From NCBI GenBank assembly GCA_964019335.1, contig OZ025730.1, positions 275,001-339,000 of the forward strand: DNA of 64,000 nucleotides, in the 5' to 3' direction. The notes under the pieces are model-generated. The model worked only from the letters and a program-made list of their open reading frames with translations, was not told the DNA's origin and searched no databases. A program made the position numbers and the translations under genes. Source of the DNA: Diplonema japonicum (Eukaryota > Euglenozoa > Diplonemea > Diplonemida > Diplonemidae). Below are positions 1 through 9,359 of the stretch, in pieces; the stretch's first letter is position 1; each line of letters opens with the position of its first letter.

Positions 1-721
1 TTGAGCGTCTTTCATCTCTGACTCGAAGGCCTTTTTTTTTTTTTTTTTTTTCCTGGTAGCAGCAACAAACCTCATCTTCAGTCATTGCCCATTTGGGTTT
101 TTGCTTCGCCGACTTCTTCTCCTTTCTCGTTTCGCTCACGGTGCTTGAAGGGGATATTCCAGGGAGAGACGCTGCCACCTCCGACCGCGCGCTCGACGGA
201 GGTGATGGATTTAACCCGCCGGTTGGCGTTCCGGCCCGGTGAGTATCGTCTGTTGTCCCGTGTATGACAGACTGCCGTTTGACTCGCTCCTTTTCCTGAA
301 ACCTTTTCTGGATGGTGTCTTTGTTGATCGCAGCTTCCATGCTGTCCAATTTCAATTGTTTCGTTGCCACAGATAGACTTTTCAGCCATTTCCTGTGGCG
401 CGAGAGCGCCGTCGGTGCCACGTGTTTACTGTTCTCTGTTCGCGTTTGTTTCGCTACGTTATTCCGGTTCACCCTCTCTGTGCTGGGTTGCAGCCCCAAA
501 CACCCTTCTTCCCCCCGACCTGGCATCCCGAACAAATCCCTCTCCGCCCTCCCGGGCGGCAAGAACGGCTGTTCCGCCACCCCAACCACCATCTTGTGGT
601 CGCTCGGTCTGTCGCATAGTAGAATGCCTTTATAGTTCTCAAAGGACCTGCTTTGTCCTGCCCCCGACACGTACCCCTTCATGGGCGGTTCGCTGAGCAT
701 CACATCTTTAAACTCTTCCAT
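1..721 (-). CDS. Conserved hypothetical protein, C-terminus cut by window edge
   Basis: An open frame starts at the ATG at 719-721 and runs 217 codons to GAG at 71-73. A 40-nt GT-AG intron (31-70), mostly poly(A), then separates it from ten in-frame codons that reach the left edge (AFESEMKDAQ). The visible protein starts MEEFKDVMLSEPP and contains FENYKGILLCDRPSD, a basic HRKWLKSL segment near residue 110, a charged middle and KPKWAMTEDE just before the intron. It has no signal peptide or membrane segment. A pyrimidine tract with AG lies 21 nt upstream of the ATG, which supports this start. The motif set looks like a conserved, possibly ciliary, family, but I cannot name it; that is a guess. 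The frame is easily missed because longer out-of-frame ORFs overlap it. Confidence 0.7.
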   Translation of the reverse strand, partial: MEEFKDVMLSEPPMKGYVSGAGQSRSFENYKGILLCDRPSDHKMVVGVAEQPFLPPGRAERDLFGMPGRGEEGCLGLQPSTERVNRNNVAKQTRTENSKHVAPTALSRHRKWLKSLSVATKQLKLDSMEAAINKDTIQKRFQEKERVKRQSVIHGTTDDTHRAGTPTGGLNPSPPSSARSEVAASLPGISPSSTVSETRKEKKSAKQKPKWAMTEDEVCCCYQEKKKKKKGLRVRDERRS

Positions 722-741
722 TTTTTTATTATATTTTTTCT

Positions 742-760
742 CTTAAAAAGAGGGGAGGGG
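742..760 (-). promoter_or_regulatory. Putative spliced-leader acceptor (pyrimidine tract plus AG)
   Basis: On the coding strand, CCCCTCCCCTCTTTTTAAG lies 21 nt before the ATG of the leftmost gene, followed by an A-rich leader. This is the arrangement expected of a trans-splice acceptor in euglenozoa. The position is seen; the function is inferred. Confidence 0.45.
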
Positions 761-761
761 T

Positions 762-777
762 GCCTCCGTCAGGAGGC
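762..777. other. Small GC-rich hairpin in intergenic spacer
   Basis: GCCTCC-GTCA-GGAGGC forms a perfect 6-bp stem with a 4-nt loop, followed on the plus strand by a run of T. The rest of 722-1150 is simple sequence (TTC and A-rich tracts) without a coding frame. The hairpin could be chance. Confidence 0.3.
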
Positions 778-981
778 CCTTTTTTTTTTTGTTAGATATT
801 AGTGAGATTCAAAGGAAGCACACAAAAAAAAAAAGTAGTCACATGGGAGGGGAGAGGCGTTTTTCCAACAACGACCCCAAAACAAAAAAAAAGAAGAAGA
901 AAAAGCTGGTGAGTATGGGGATAGAGGGAGAGATCTAATAGACAAGGAGTAGTGGCAAGGGGAGGACAATCATATCCTCTC

Positions 982-1014
<33 letters not shown>

Positions 1015-1150
1015 TAAATATTTCCTTTGGGGGCTTCACATATTCATCCAACACCTTATTCGCTTTGCGTCCTTTAGAAGGACACCATATCAAGTCACAC
1101 ACCTATTCATTTCTATTCGTCATCAAGCAAAATTTCAGACTGTTATTATT

Positions 1151-1863
1151 TTATCTTTTTTTGCCACGCCCACATACGTCTCCCCTGAAGTTCACCAGCC
1201 AGATCAGAAGAGTTACCACGCCTGTGAAGGCAGTGAAGGCGAACGCAAGCTGTTTGTAGTATTGCATTTGCTTATGTTATATACCTCAGCAGTCCCTTCT
1301 GAAGGGGGGGTCAATTCAGGGATGTACTGTTTCACACAGCTGAGACGGAAGAAAGCCAACAAGAACTGAGTCCTGAAAAGCCCCTTCCCAACAATCGCAG
1401 GCAAGAAGAAGTCAGGGAAAGTTACATTTAGAACTGCACAGAGAATAGCAGTGATGTCAATGGGCAAAACACTGCATGCGGAGAACACCAGAACAGACAC
1501 GTAAGGCGCACTGCTCACCAAAGAGTGCAGGCTTGTTAGTGTTTTGCAAGAGCAGCGCTTTCTCTGCAAGGCCAACCTTGTAGGCCTGAACAGTTCTTCA
1601 GCAATGAAGTATACCGGGACTTCTCCGAGAACTGATCCAATACCATAGCAAAACACAGCAATGTTAGAACCATCCTCACCAGCCTCAACAAAAGGCAACA
1701 GGTACATGAGCAAGAACGCACCACCACACCCCATCAAACAACTGCTCAAGAAGCCAAGAGATAACCACCATAGCGCAAAGTTGAGCGGGGCAGGAACGAA
1801 CCCGGAAACATTGAGTGCACCAACAAGGCAGTTGACCCCCGACATCACCATCGAAAAATCCAT
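1151..1863 (-). CDS. VMP1-like multi-pass membrane protein (VTT domain)
   Basis: The ATG is at 1861-1863. The first 193 codons end at GAG (1285-1287), a 35-nt GT-AG intron (1250-1284, ending TACTACAAACAG) follows, and 32 codons after it end at TAA 1151-1153, giving 225 aa. Several VMP1 landmarks are in order: a WWLSLGFLSS membrane segment, GIGSVLGEVPVYF (compare the GIGTAIGELPPYF region of VMP1), a hydrophobic segment ending PAIVGKGLF, and a final membrane helix. That last helix exists only if the intron is removed, which confirms the splice. VMP1 proteins are ER scramblases acting in autophagosome and lipid-droplet formation. This copy is much shorter than animal VMP1 (about 400 aa) and keeps mainly the core. 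It lies just downstream of tRNA-Glu. Confidence 0.78.
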
Positions 1864-1894
1864 ATTGTGTGCTTTTCTCCTAATGGGAATGTTC

Positions 1895-1900
1895 AAAAAA
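1895..1900 (-). terminator. Pol III T-run terminator of tRNA-Glu
   Basis: Six T on the minus strand follow the 3' end of tRNA-Glu after one intervening A. This is the normal RNA polymerase III stop. Confidence 0.7.
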
Positions 1901-1901
1901 T

Positions 1902-1972
1902 TCCGGCACGGGGAATTGAACCCCGGTCTCCTGGGTGAGAGCCAGGTGTTCTAACCACTATACTATGCCGGA
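1902..1972 (-). tRNA. tRNA-Glu(CTC)
   Basis: A full cloverleaf can be drawn: acceptor TCCGGCA/TGCCGGA, D-arm with AGTGGTTAG, anticodon arm CCTGG-CTCTCAC-CCAGG giving anticodon CTC, and T-arm with GGTTCAATTCC. A Pol III T-run follows. The first six nucleotides of the tRNA are part of a target sequence that is present three times in the window (1967-1982, 5140-5157, 5226-5243) because two retroelements inserted here. Confidence 0.93.
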
Positions 1973-1982
1973 TTACGGATTT
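1967..1982. repeat. Target-site duplication, copy 1 (at tRNA-Glu 5' end)
   Basis: GCCGGATTACGGATTT spans the 5' end of tRNA-Glu and its upstream flank. It is repeated at 5140-5157 and 5226-5243, bounding first the LINE and then the short poly(A) element. Confidence 0.85.
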
Positions 1983-2266
1983 CTTTTTGCAATAATAACC
2001 ACTGGGGGGAAACTGGGGGTGGGGGGAGGGGTGTGGGGTGTGTCCAGTCTTTTGTCTGGAGTAACCGAGAGGGCCACCACGTGGGCTGAACCTTCCCTTC
2101 GGTGCTCCGTTCCCCCTTCCTGGGACAGCCGACCTGGCTGATTACATTCGGGGCGGTCCCCTCGAGGCTGAACGCAGGGGCGTTCTCTTGCTGCGCCCTG
2201 CGCCCTCCCGGCCTTCCCTGTGGCTGCCTCCCGGGAGGTTGTTTCTTGGCCCATTTGCGTGTGAGT

Positions 2267-2297
<31 letters not shown>

Positions 2298-5139
2298 GGG
2301 GGACAAAGGGGTAGGGGGGGGGGTCTATAATGGGCTCACGATCACCCTTGTGCTGCGTCGGCCGGGGGGAAGATCCCACACTCAGACCATGATAAGAGCC
2401 CGGAGGCCTCGATGAAGGCGCAGACCTCGGCGGAGTGCTTGGAAAGCAGCGCGCGGAGCGGCAGCCCAGTGTCGTAGAAGGACTTAGCTGTGGGAGCCAG
2501 AGAATGACAGCCCCTCAGCAGGTGATCAGCGTCGAGCGGTGATTGAACTTTGCAGGCGGGGCAGGTGAGGTGATGACTCCCCTCAGCCCTCAGGGGTCCC
2601 TTGAGCTGGAGGTACCCCCTCATCAAAGGCGTGTGTCCGGTCCGGAGCCGAATGATCAGGACCTCATCCCTCCTACTGAGTGGTGGAGAGAGAGACATTC
2701 GCCACCGGTGACGAGGCGGTGGTGGCCGGGGGAGTCGCTGTTGTATCTCGCACGCGACCTTCCTCTCAGCCACGCTTTTATGGCCGCCTTGCTGGAGCGG
2801 TAGCTAACCCCGCAAGGCGACTTCGACAGCCCGTCCCTGGCCGCTCCGTCGGCGAGCTCGTTCCCCGTCACACCGCAGTGGGAGGGGATGTACCAGAAGT
2901 GCACATCACCAGAGCGTTTGGCCCTGAGCCAGGAAGCGGCATCCCAGATCCGTCTGTCCGTGGACTCCCTCTGCTGTCCGGGGCCTCCAGCGAGCCTCCG
3001 CAGCATTGTCTGTGAGTCGGTCAGCAGGTAGAGAGGGCGGCCCCTCAGGTTCACGACCGTTTTGTACACCTCCGCAGCCTCCTTCAACCCCATCAGGATT
3101 GCGGTGCCCTCGGCGCACATGGGTGTGGAGACCATGCCGGCCCCGTGAGAGGTGGTAAGGGTGAGGTCCATGTCGGGGACTCTGAGGGCAACCCCAGCTC
3201 CCCCTCTCCCCCTTATCACCGAGCCGTCCGTGTACACTACCAGAGCGCCGCTTGGGATCTCGTCCAGCTTTTCCGCAGCCGCTGCCGCCCTCACATCGTC
3301 GGGGAGTGTCCTCCTGGTGTCGGTGGCGTAGGGATCGACGTGGATGCCTTCCGCCCAGGGGGGGGCTCTCGTATCAGGCCCTAGCGGTAGGGAAGCAACC
3401 GCACTCAGCCCAGAACTCCTCGTCGCCTTCAGCGCTCCCAAGGCCCATCCTGCGGTAGCTGCACCCCTGACCACCCTGTTCACCGGGGTTCCCACCCACC
3501 TCAGTGCCCTCTGCAGTAGAATGGCAGAAGCAGCGTCGGCCATCAGGTCGAGCGGGCGCAAGCGGGCCTCACACAGTACAGCCGAGGTGGAGGTGTTCTT
3601 GACGCACCCCGTGATTCGTCGGGCTGCCTCATCGTGCCTCATGCACAGTGCCTTCCTGTCTTGAGCAGACATCAGTGCGAAGAAGATGCCAATCGAGTAG
3701 GTGAACACCGGTAGGACGTAGGCCAGGTACAAGGACCTGAGTGATGCTGCGGAACTGCCCCAGGACGAGCCGGAGAGGAGCCGCAGTATGCGAATTCGTT
3801 TGTCGTATCTCTCGATGATGTCGCGGGCATGGGCACCGAAAGACAAGTCAGCGTCAAGGATGACCCCTAGATACTTGGCCCTATCACGCCTCGCGACGGG
3901 GACGGCCGTGGAGAATTCATACACCAGCCCTTTGGAGACGAGTGCAGAGACGTCGCGTCGTGTCGTGGCCGTGCGGTTAACGGACAGGAGCCTCCTCCCG
4001 ATCAGGTGAGTAGGTCCCCCGGCGATGAGTCGGCCCTTGAGCTCCAGCGGCTGGAATTCGAAGCCCGGATGCGTCGCCCCGGTCGAGGGGAAGTAGACGT
4101 GGAAGTCGTACGGTTCGCATTTGGGGGTGGGGACGTACAGCGTCTTCTCCCTGCTCAACTGCATCCCCCATCGTGTACACCAGTCTTCGACTGCACCCAC
4201 TACCGCCGTGGCCCTGGCCTCGAGCTCAGTCCTTGTTGTGGCAGAGACTACTACCGCGACGTCGTCCGCGTAGATCGTGGAGAGCCCAGCCAGACCCTCA
4301 AGTTCCCTCGCTAGGTCGTCCACGAAGATGGTGAACAGCACTGGACCGAGTACAGAACCTTGAGGCACGCCACTCTTGATTTTGTAAGGGGTCCCCTTGA
4401 CACCCTCCACGACTACCCTCGCTGTTCTGGACGTTAGGAAGGAGGAAACCCACCTGGTGTAGGCCGTAGGGAAGCGCTTCTGAGACATCTTCTGAATGAG
4501 TGCCTCGTGGTTGACCCTGTCGAACGCCTTTGAGAAGTCAAAGAGTATGGTGAGGCATGCCTCCTTAACTTCGGCGTTCCTTTTTATCGTCACATGCTGC
4601 ACGATGGCGGCAACCTGCTCCTCGGTGGACCTCCCTTTCCTGAAGCCAGCCTGGGCGGGGTGAAGTCCCTCTACCATCGTTGTCGGGGAGTCAAGTAGAT
4701 ACGTCACGCGGGCCTCGACCATCCTTTCCATGAGCTTGCCGAGGCAGCTCGTCAGGCTGATGGGGCGGTAGGACTCAATCTTCGTGGGGTCTTTGCCCGG
4801 CTTCGGGATCGGGACGACTAGTGCCAGTTTCCACGTGTCCGGAACTTGCCCGCTCGCCCAGGAGAGATTGAACAGCTGTAGAACGATTCTCAGGGATTCC
4901 CTACCCAGACGCATCAGCATCACGTTGAAGATTCCATCGTCGCCTGCAGCACTCTTCGTTCTCGTCCTGAGCAGTTGTCTCAGCAGTTCGTCCATCGTGA
5001 AGTAGCCCGTTCCGCCCTCGTAGGGTTCCTGCGTCTGTCCTGTTGTGTCGAGACCAGGGACAGTGTCGTCTCCGCAGATCGTCTCGTAGTAGCGTCCGAG
5101 ACGATCGGCCCTAGCCTTGTTGCCTGTGAGAAGAGCGTC
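1983..5139 (-). mobile_element. 5'-truncated non-LTR retrotransposon (RT plus RNase H) at tRNA-Glu
   Basis: This 3.16-kb element is bounded by direct repeats of GCCGGATTACGGATTT (1967-1982 and 5140-5155). Its reading frame is already open at the first base after the right repeat, so the endonuclease part is missing; this is the usual 5' truncation of target-primed reverse transcription. The 3' end on the minus strand is a short A-rich tail (GCAAAAAG). The 3' untranslated part (1983-2341) holds a (GT)n tract joined to a G-run of over 20 at about 2265-2302. Element structure and insertion site are seen; target specificity is inferred. Confidence 0.85.
2342..5139 (-). pseudogene. LINE polyprotein: reverse transcriptase, RNase H, CCHC-like tail; frameshifted
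   Basis: The frame is open from 5139; the first ATG is at 4993-4995. In order it encodes an RT domain (PIPKPGKDPTKIESYRPISL, QAGFRKGRSTEEQ, FDFSKAFDRVNH, SGVPQGSVLGP, catalytic YADD near 4250-4280), a connection region, and an RNase H domain with acidic residues in YTDGS, AEG, TDSQ and NELADGAAR. The frame stops at 2656. The rest of the C-terminus (SRRDEVLIIRLRTGHTPL, then CPAC and HLLRGC zinc-knuckle residues) continues in another frame down to 2342, so one indel lies near 2660-2690. The upstream endonuclease is absent. The copy is therefore dead as it stands. The domain order resembles Jockey- and ingi-like LINEs that carry RNase H. Confidence 0.85.
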
Positions 5140-5157
5140 GCCGGATTACGGATTTTC
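5140..5157. repeat. Target-site duplication, copy 2
   Basis: GCCGGATTACGGATTTTC lies between the LINE (left) and the short poly(A) element (right). It includes the first bases of tRNA-Glu, now detached from that gene. Confidence 0.85.
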
Positions 5158-5225
5158 TTTTTTTTTTTTTTTTTCAAAATACCAATGCAGGGCCGCCATG
5201 GAGAGCAACACCTGAGAAAAGGGAT
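5158..5225 (-). mobile_element. Short retroelement 3' end with poly(A) tail, inserted at the same site
   Basis: On the minus strand the unit reads CCCTTTTCTCAGGTGTTGCT through TGCATTGGTATTTTG, then about 18 A. It is flanked by the 18-bp repeat at 5140-5157 and 5226-5243. The non-A part (about 50 nt) matches the 3' end of the element at 6788-6990, so it is a very short truncated copy of that family. Confidence 0.8.
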
Positions 5226-5243
5226 GCCGGATTACGGATTTTC
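5226..5243. repeat. Target-site duplication, copy 3 (original upstream flank of tRNA-Glu)
   Basis: GCCGGATTACGGATTTTC is identical to 5140-5157. The sequence to its right is probably the original 5' flank of tRNA-Glu before the insertions. Confidence 0.8.
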
Positions 5244-5368
5244 CTGTGTGGAAAAAGAAAAAGACCAAGAAATGGGTCGACGAGGAAACTACGTGAAAGA
5301 AATGTGGTAAAGAATAGTTGCATTCACACGAACAAATAAAGAGAAGTGAACTACACCAGGAGACAATG

Positions 5369-5373
5369 AAAAA
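5369..5373 (-). terminator. Pol III T-run terminator of tRNA-Leu
   Basis: Five T on the minus strand lie two bases beyond the 3' end of tRNA-Leu. Confidence 0.65.
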
Positions 5374-5375
5374 GT

Positions 5376-5456
5376 GACGAGAGTGGGGTTTGAACCCACG
5401 CCCCCGAAGAGACTACGACCTGAACGTAGCGCCTTAGACCGCTCGGCCATCTCGCC
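5376..5456 (-). tRNA. tRNA-Leu(CAG)
   Basis: This 81-nt class II tRNA has acceptor GGCGAGA/TCTCGTC (one G-U pair), a D-loop with AGCGGTCTAAGGC, anticodon arm CTACG-TTCAGGT-CGTAG (anticodon CAG), a long variable arm and T-arm with GGTTCAAACCC. A T-run follows. No intron is present. Confidence 0.93.
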
Positions 5457-5995
5457 ATGAGAGTTGGTTTTAATAATAATAATTATTCCACTACCAGGCG
5501 GGGGGGATGGGGGGAAACCATAAAAATTGGGAAGGGAAGGTTAAAAACAGTCTCTCTTACTGAGCCATATCGGGGGGGACCTCTTGCTCGTTTGCTCGAC
5601 CTCTTGTATATTTTCCTGGGGCCCCCGACATCCACCTTTCTTATTTTTTCCCCATTCCCCCGCCACGCAGCTCTTGGGCCTCGAAGGCTTCGGCTGTCAC
5701 CAAATAAAGACAACCCCAAATATTAAAGGACGGCGATGAGATCCCTAATTTTGATTTATCCAGCCACAGGGACCCCACCATCTGCTGGTTTTGTTGGGCT
5801 GTGGGAGCCTAAAATATAAATTTGAAAAGGAAATGTAAAAGGAAAAGTCAAGTTCAGAACTCAACTTCCACAAAGAAGGGAGGAATGCATAACTAGAAAA
5901 GGAGCCTGGTAGGGAAAATAAAAAGAAAGGGAAACCAATGGGGGAGGGGGAAAAAGAATTACTGGTTACTATTTCTAAAAAAAAAAACCCCCTTC
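5457..5995. other. Intergenic spacer, no gene seen
   Basis: Simple T- and G-rich sequence upstream of tRNA-Leu. Short frames exist on both strands, but none has plausible composition, a good start or domain content. Confidence 0.5.
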
Positions 5996-6777
5996 TCAGC
6001 TGCGAAAGATGTTTTTCCAACGAGACTCCCTATCGCGTAATGACGCGGGCGCACCAGGTAGGCCGGCGAGTGCTGTGGAGTCAATCGTCAGCGGGGAGGA
6101 AGAGGTTGTGAGAGGCGAAGTAGAGGAGGGGGGCACGTTGGCAGATAACCCACCGGCCTTGGGCTTTCCCCGTGTGCGACAGGTCACACAATGGTGTTCC
6201 TTACACCCCTATGCGGTTCTGCCTGCCTACCCACCAGAAGTCGGACCTTCACCGAGAGACTGTGTCACACAATGGACTTACATCCCTTGAGGTGGTCCAC
6301 CGTACTTGACGCCTCCGCTCCGCTTCTCTCTCCGCGGGAACCCAGCCTACAACTCTGGTGGCTGGAGGACCCACTTTGAAATCGAACCCCTCACGTGGAA
6401 AACACTGTTGCGCACTCTGGACATTTTGCATTAATCTTGTTTTCTGTCGGCAAACAGTGCTCCCCACGCTCAGGCCACTTCGCTCGGGCGTTCAGGTCAG
6501 CTTCCCCAGGAAAACCATCAAACGGCGTCTCCGGATCCGGTCCTCGTTCTGGCGTGCAGGAGGCTTCCCCAGGGGATGCCATCCAACACGGCGCTCCGGC
6601 TCCGGCCCTCGGCCGCCCAACGCAACACCGTTCCCCTGCTCCTCCTCTCGAGCTGCCTCTCAGCCGCGCAACCTTCACCACCTGCGCGTTGCCCAGGGAC
6701 CACCACCGTGGAGGTGGGCAGCCACCACACACACCGCGTTCGTCTACATGTTCATGTGTGTGTGTAATCGGACCCCT
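5996..6777. other. GC-rich stretch with imperfect repeats, no firm gene
   Basis: Composition here is clearly more GC-rich than the neighbouring spacers. Two kinds of repeat are visible: TCACACAATGG followed by CTTACA at about 6184-6209 and again at 6267-6292, and an imperfect tandem of about 65 bp starting with CTTCCCCAGG at about 6498 and 6563. Minus-strand frames include one ending in a CPEC motif near 6391 and one ending near 5996 (RDRESRWKNIFRS), but I could not join them into a convincing gene. It may be an old decayed mobile element or a fast-evolving gene. Confidence 0.35.
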
Positions 6778-6784
6778 AAGAGTT

Positions 6785-6787
<3 letters not shown>
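6778..6787. repeat. Target-site duplication of SINE-like element, left copy
   Basis: AAGAGTTGGT, repeated at 6991-7000 on the other side of the element. Confidence 0.7.
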
Positions 6788-6828
<41 letters not shown>

Positions 6829-6990
6829 CCAAAATACCAATGCAGGGCCGCCATGGAGAGCAACACCTGAGAAAAGGGAAAAAAAGGTGAAGGGAAACCA
6901 CGGTGAAATAGGGAGGGCAAAGGACCAGGCTTCTGCAAGCAGGAGGAGCCCTGGTCCCCCACCAACCCGTGCTCTGCTTTGGGACAGCCG
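6788..6990 (-). mobile_element. SINE-like or truncated LINE 3' end with about 40-nt poly(A)
   Basis: The element is 203 bp and is read on the minus strand. It starts CGGCTGTCCCAAAGC, ends TGCATTGGTATTTTGG and then has about 40 A (the T-run at 6788-6828). It is bounded by the 10-bp direct repeat AAGAGTTGGT (6778-6787 and 6991-7000). The last 50 nt before the tail are shared with the copy at 5158-5225. No internal Pol III promoter boxes or coding frame are evident, so it may be the 3' end of a LINE not present here. Confidence 0.75.
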
Positions 6991-7000
6991 AAGAGTTGGT
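6991..7000. repeat. Target-site duplication of SINE-like element, right copy
   Basis: AAGAGTTGGT, identical to 6778-6787. Confidence 0.7.
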
Positions 7001-7194
7001 CTCTGGTCCCAGGTTTCCCGAGACATAGTGGTGAAGCAGGTCGCAATCTCGCATGATAGAGCAAAAGTTTTCTGTGGACGACTCGGGATGCAAATTACCA
7101 TCATTAAACATAATGAACTTCAAATGAACAAGTACAGAAAAAGGCAAAAAAAAAAAAAAAAAAAAAGAAAAGAAAAAACAATTCAAACAATATC

Positions 7195-7249
7195 TTTTTT
7201 GGCGATCCTGTAACATACTGCAGGTTCCCTTCAAAGATATCTTTTTTTT
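7195..7249 (-). repeat. Dispersed hairpin repeat, copy A
   Basis: Read on the minus strand this matches the copies at 12121-12164 and 40325-40366: GA-ATCTTTGAAGGG, then CCTGCAGTATGTTACAGG, then ATCGCC and an A-run. CCTG...CAGG can pair as a short hairpin. The rest of 7001-7429 is simple spacer, probably the 3' untranslated region of the next gene. Confidence 0.6.
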
Positions 7250-7429
7250 CTTCTCCTTGACGTTCGCTGTCTCGTCCCCTCCGTTCTTAATTATAAGTAC
7301 AACAAGTAAAGGAGAGGCAACAGGGAGGAAAGGAGGAGGAGAGAATTAACAATTCACCACCACAACGACTGTGCAGAAATGAACTGCCATGTGTTTCTAA
7401 TTCTAAGAAAAATACAAAATAAAGTACAT

Positions 7430-8296
7430 TTAAGGTCTGACCCATTGCCTTTCAGAGCCGTCCACGGTGCGGTAGTACAAATCACCTCGGTGATTGCAGT
7501 AACGTTGCCAAGGAGCAGGGAGCGGGGTGTCTTGCTTGGGCGGTTCAGGACCGTATTTGGCAGTGAGGCTGTTGAAAAGTTCAGTGTATCGGGACTTGTA
7601 CTGCAGTAAGGTGTTCAATACAGTAGGCAGCCTGCCGGGGTTGTAGAACTGATAGAAGTTTAGCAGCCTATTGTGAACCACAAGGTCAACTGGGTGAACA
7701 TATGGTGGAGTAACAGTTTCATCGGGCATCCACTCAGGCCAAGCAGGGCTCCTGACTGGTGACTGCAAAGTGTCTTTCTGCCGTGTGAGTGTTGTAAGGC
7801 GAAGAGCATGCATCGCTTCTTCCTTGGCAATCTCTTTTTCCAAGTCGGACACCTCATATTTCACCGCAGTTTCGAGGCTCTCTTCGAGAACGGTTTCGGC
7901 TTCCTTGCACTTTCCTGCCAGCTCCTCTAGAACAGCACGCAGGCTCGCATACCGTTGTATCACGTTTTTGACTTCGGTTGAGCCGCCTGCGACCCCTTTT
8001 TTCACTTCCATGATACACTTGCCAACAATTGTTTTGAAATTGTCGATTTCAGCATTGCTGACACAAAGATCACAGTCGGTCACAGTGACAAGCTGCAGCC
8101 CCTGTGCCTCAGGGTATGCTGTAGTTGCGGCACTGGATGCAACTGGTGAGACTGTTGCTTGCCTGGTGCTTGCTGCGTCTTCTTCGATTTGCTGTTGTAC
8201 ATTTGCAGGTGACACAGGCCCTCTTAAGGGGCTTACCATCGCCGAGACAACATTCAATTTCGGCTTCACTGCAGGGGAGAGCTGCGGGGCAGGCAT
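7430..8296 (-). CDS. KYGPEPP-motif protein with WW-like C-terminus
   Basis: 288 aa from the ATG at 8294-8296. The frame continues further upstream only through poly-Q/K simple sequence, and a pyrimidine tract with AG precedes this ATG. Residues 1-90 are Pro/Ala/Ser-rich. A helical coiled-coil-like middle follows (about 95-185), with Cys-rich TDCDLCVS at its start. Near 215-265 comes LLNFYQFYNPGRLPTVLNTL and then SLTAKYGPEPP, a short helical motif I know from many trypanosomatid cytoskeletal proteins. The last 26 residues (PWQRYCNHRGDLYYRTVDG, QWVRP) look like half of a WW domain. Function is unknown; a cytoskeletal or flagellar role is inferred from the motif alone. Confidence 0.75.
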   Translation of the reverse strand: MPAPQLSPAVKPKLNVVSAMVSPLRGPVSPANVQQQIEEDAASTRQATVSPVASSAATTAYPEAQGLQLVTVTDCDLCVSNAEIDNFKTIVGKCIMEVKKGVAGGSTEVKNVIQRYASLRAVLEELAGKCKEAETVLEESLETAVKYEVSDLEKEIAKEEAMHALRLTTLTRQKDTLQSPVRSPAWPEWMPDETVTPPYVHPVDLVVHNRLLNFYQFYNPGRLPTVLNTLLQYKSRYTELFNSLTAKYGPEPPKQDTPLPAPWQRYCNHRGDLYYRTVDGSERQWVRP

Positions 8297-8594
8297 GGGG
8301 GGGGAGCCTGCGTTTCTTTTTTTTTTTTTTTGTTGTTGTTGTTGCAGAAGTGAAGAAAAAAAAAAAAAAAGAAGAAGGAAATAAGCCGACAAAGGAGGTG
8401 GGGTGGCGGTGAATGGTGGTTTTACTCTTTAAAAAAAAGTTGGTTTACAACATCAAACGCAGGAACAATTAGAACAAAGCAAAAGGGCCCCTTATCTGCG
8501 GGTGCATTATTTTTTTTTGCGCACCCAGACAGCGGCCGACGATTAAAACAAGACGAGAGGGAAACACCAAGGGAGGGGAGCATTTCGAAAGGAA

Positions 8595-8636
<42 letters not shown>

Positions 8637-9298
8637 CCAAGTATAAGAAAACGCGCAAAATCGACAGTTCTCAAAAAAAAAGAGATAAAAAAGTGTGGAG
8701 GAAAAAAAAAAGGGGGGAGGGGAGCGACCAACTGATTGTTCTTTTTTTTTTCCCCCAGACAGTTTGTTCTTTGTCATTGTTGTTGAAATTTTTTTCTTTT
8801 ATATCTGGAGGAAAAGGAAGAAAAAATTGTTGGCGACGTGGGGGGATTAGAAAAAAAGAAAGAGGGGAGGGAACACAATAAATTGTGCTGTATCATCCTA
8901 CCCCCCTCTATTCCCTTTTCTTCTTTCTTCCATAGGGCTTACTATTCAGCACACAGATCTACCCGCACTTCACCACTTTTCAAAGTGGAAATAGTTATAA
9001 GTACCCGGCTAGATCACTGCGCTAGCAACAGCACTGCGAAATAGTACTAAGTACTGACAGATCAAATATGCGAAGCCACTTCAAAATTTATTTCGGTTTT
9101 TTTTTTCTTTTTTTTTTTTTTTTTCTTTCTCTTTTTCTTCTTCTTTTTTTTTTTTTTCTCTCCTCATTAATTTTGATCAATTTCGTATTGTATAAGATAT
9201 TCGTTCTGGAATTACGCACTAAAAAAAGAAAAAAAAAGTGGGGGAGGGGAAACGAAAAAGTGTCGGCTGGGGAAACGATTGGAAAGGGTGATCTTTCC

Positions 9299-9359
<61 letters not shown>

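Noticed and set aside
6395-7213. 272-aa plus-strand frame
   Set aside because: It runs through the SINE-like element and its poly(T), and its composition is not protein-like.
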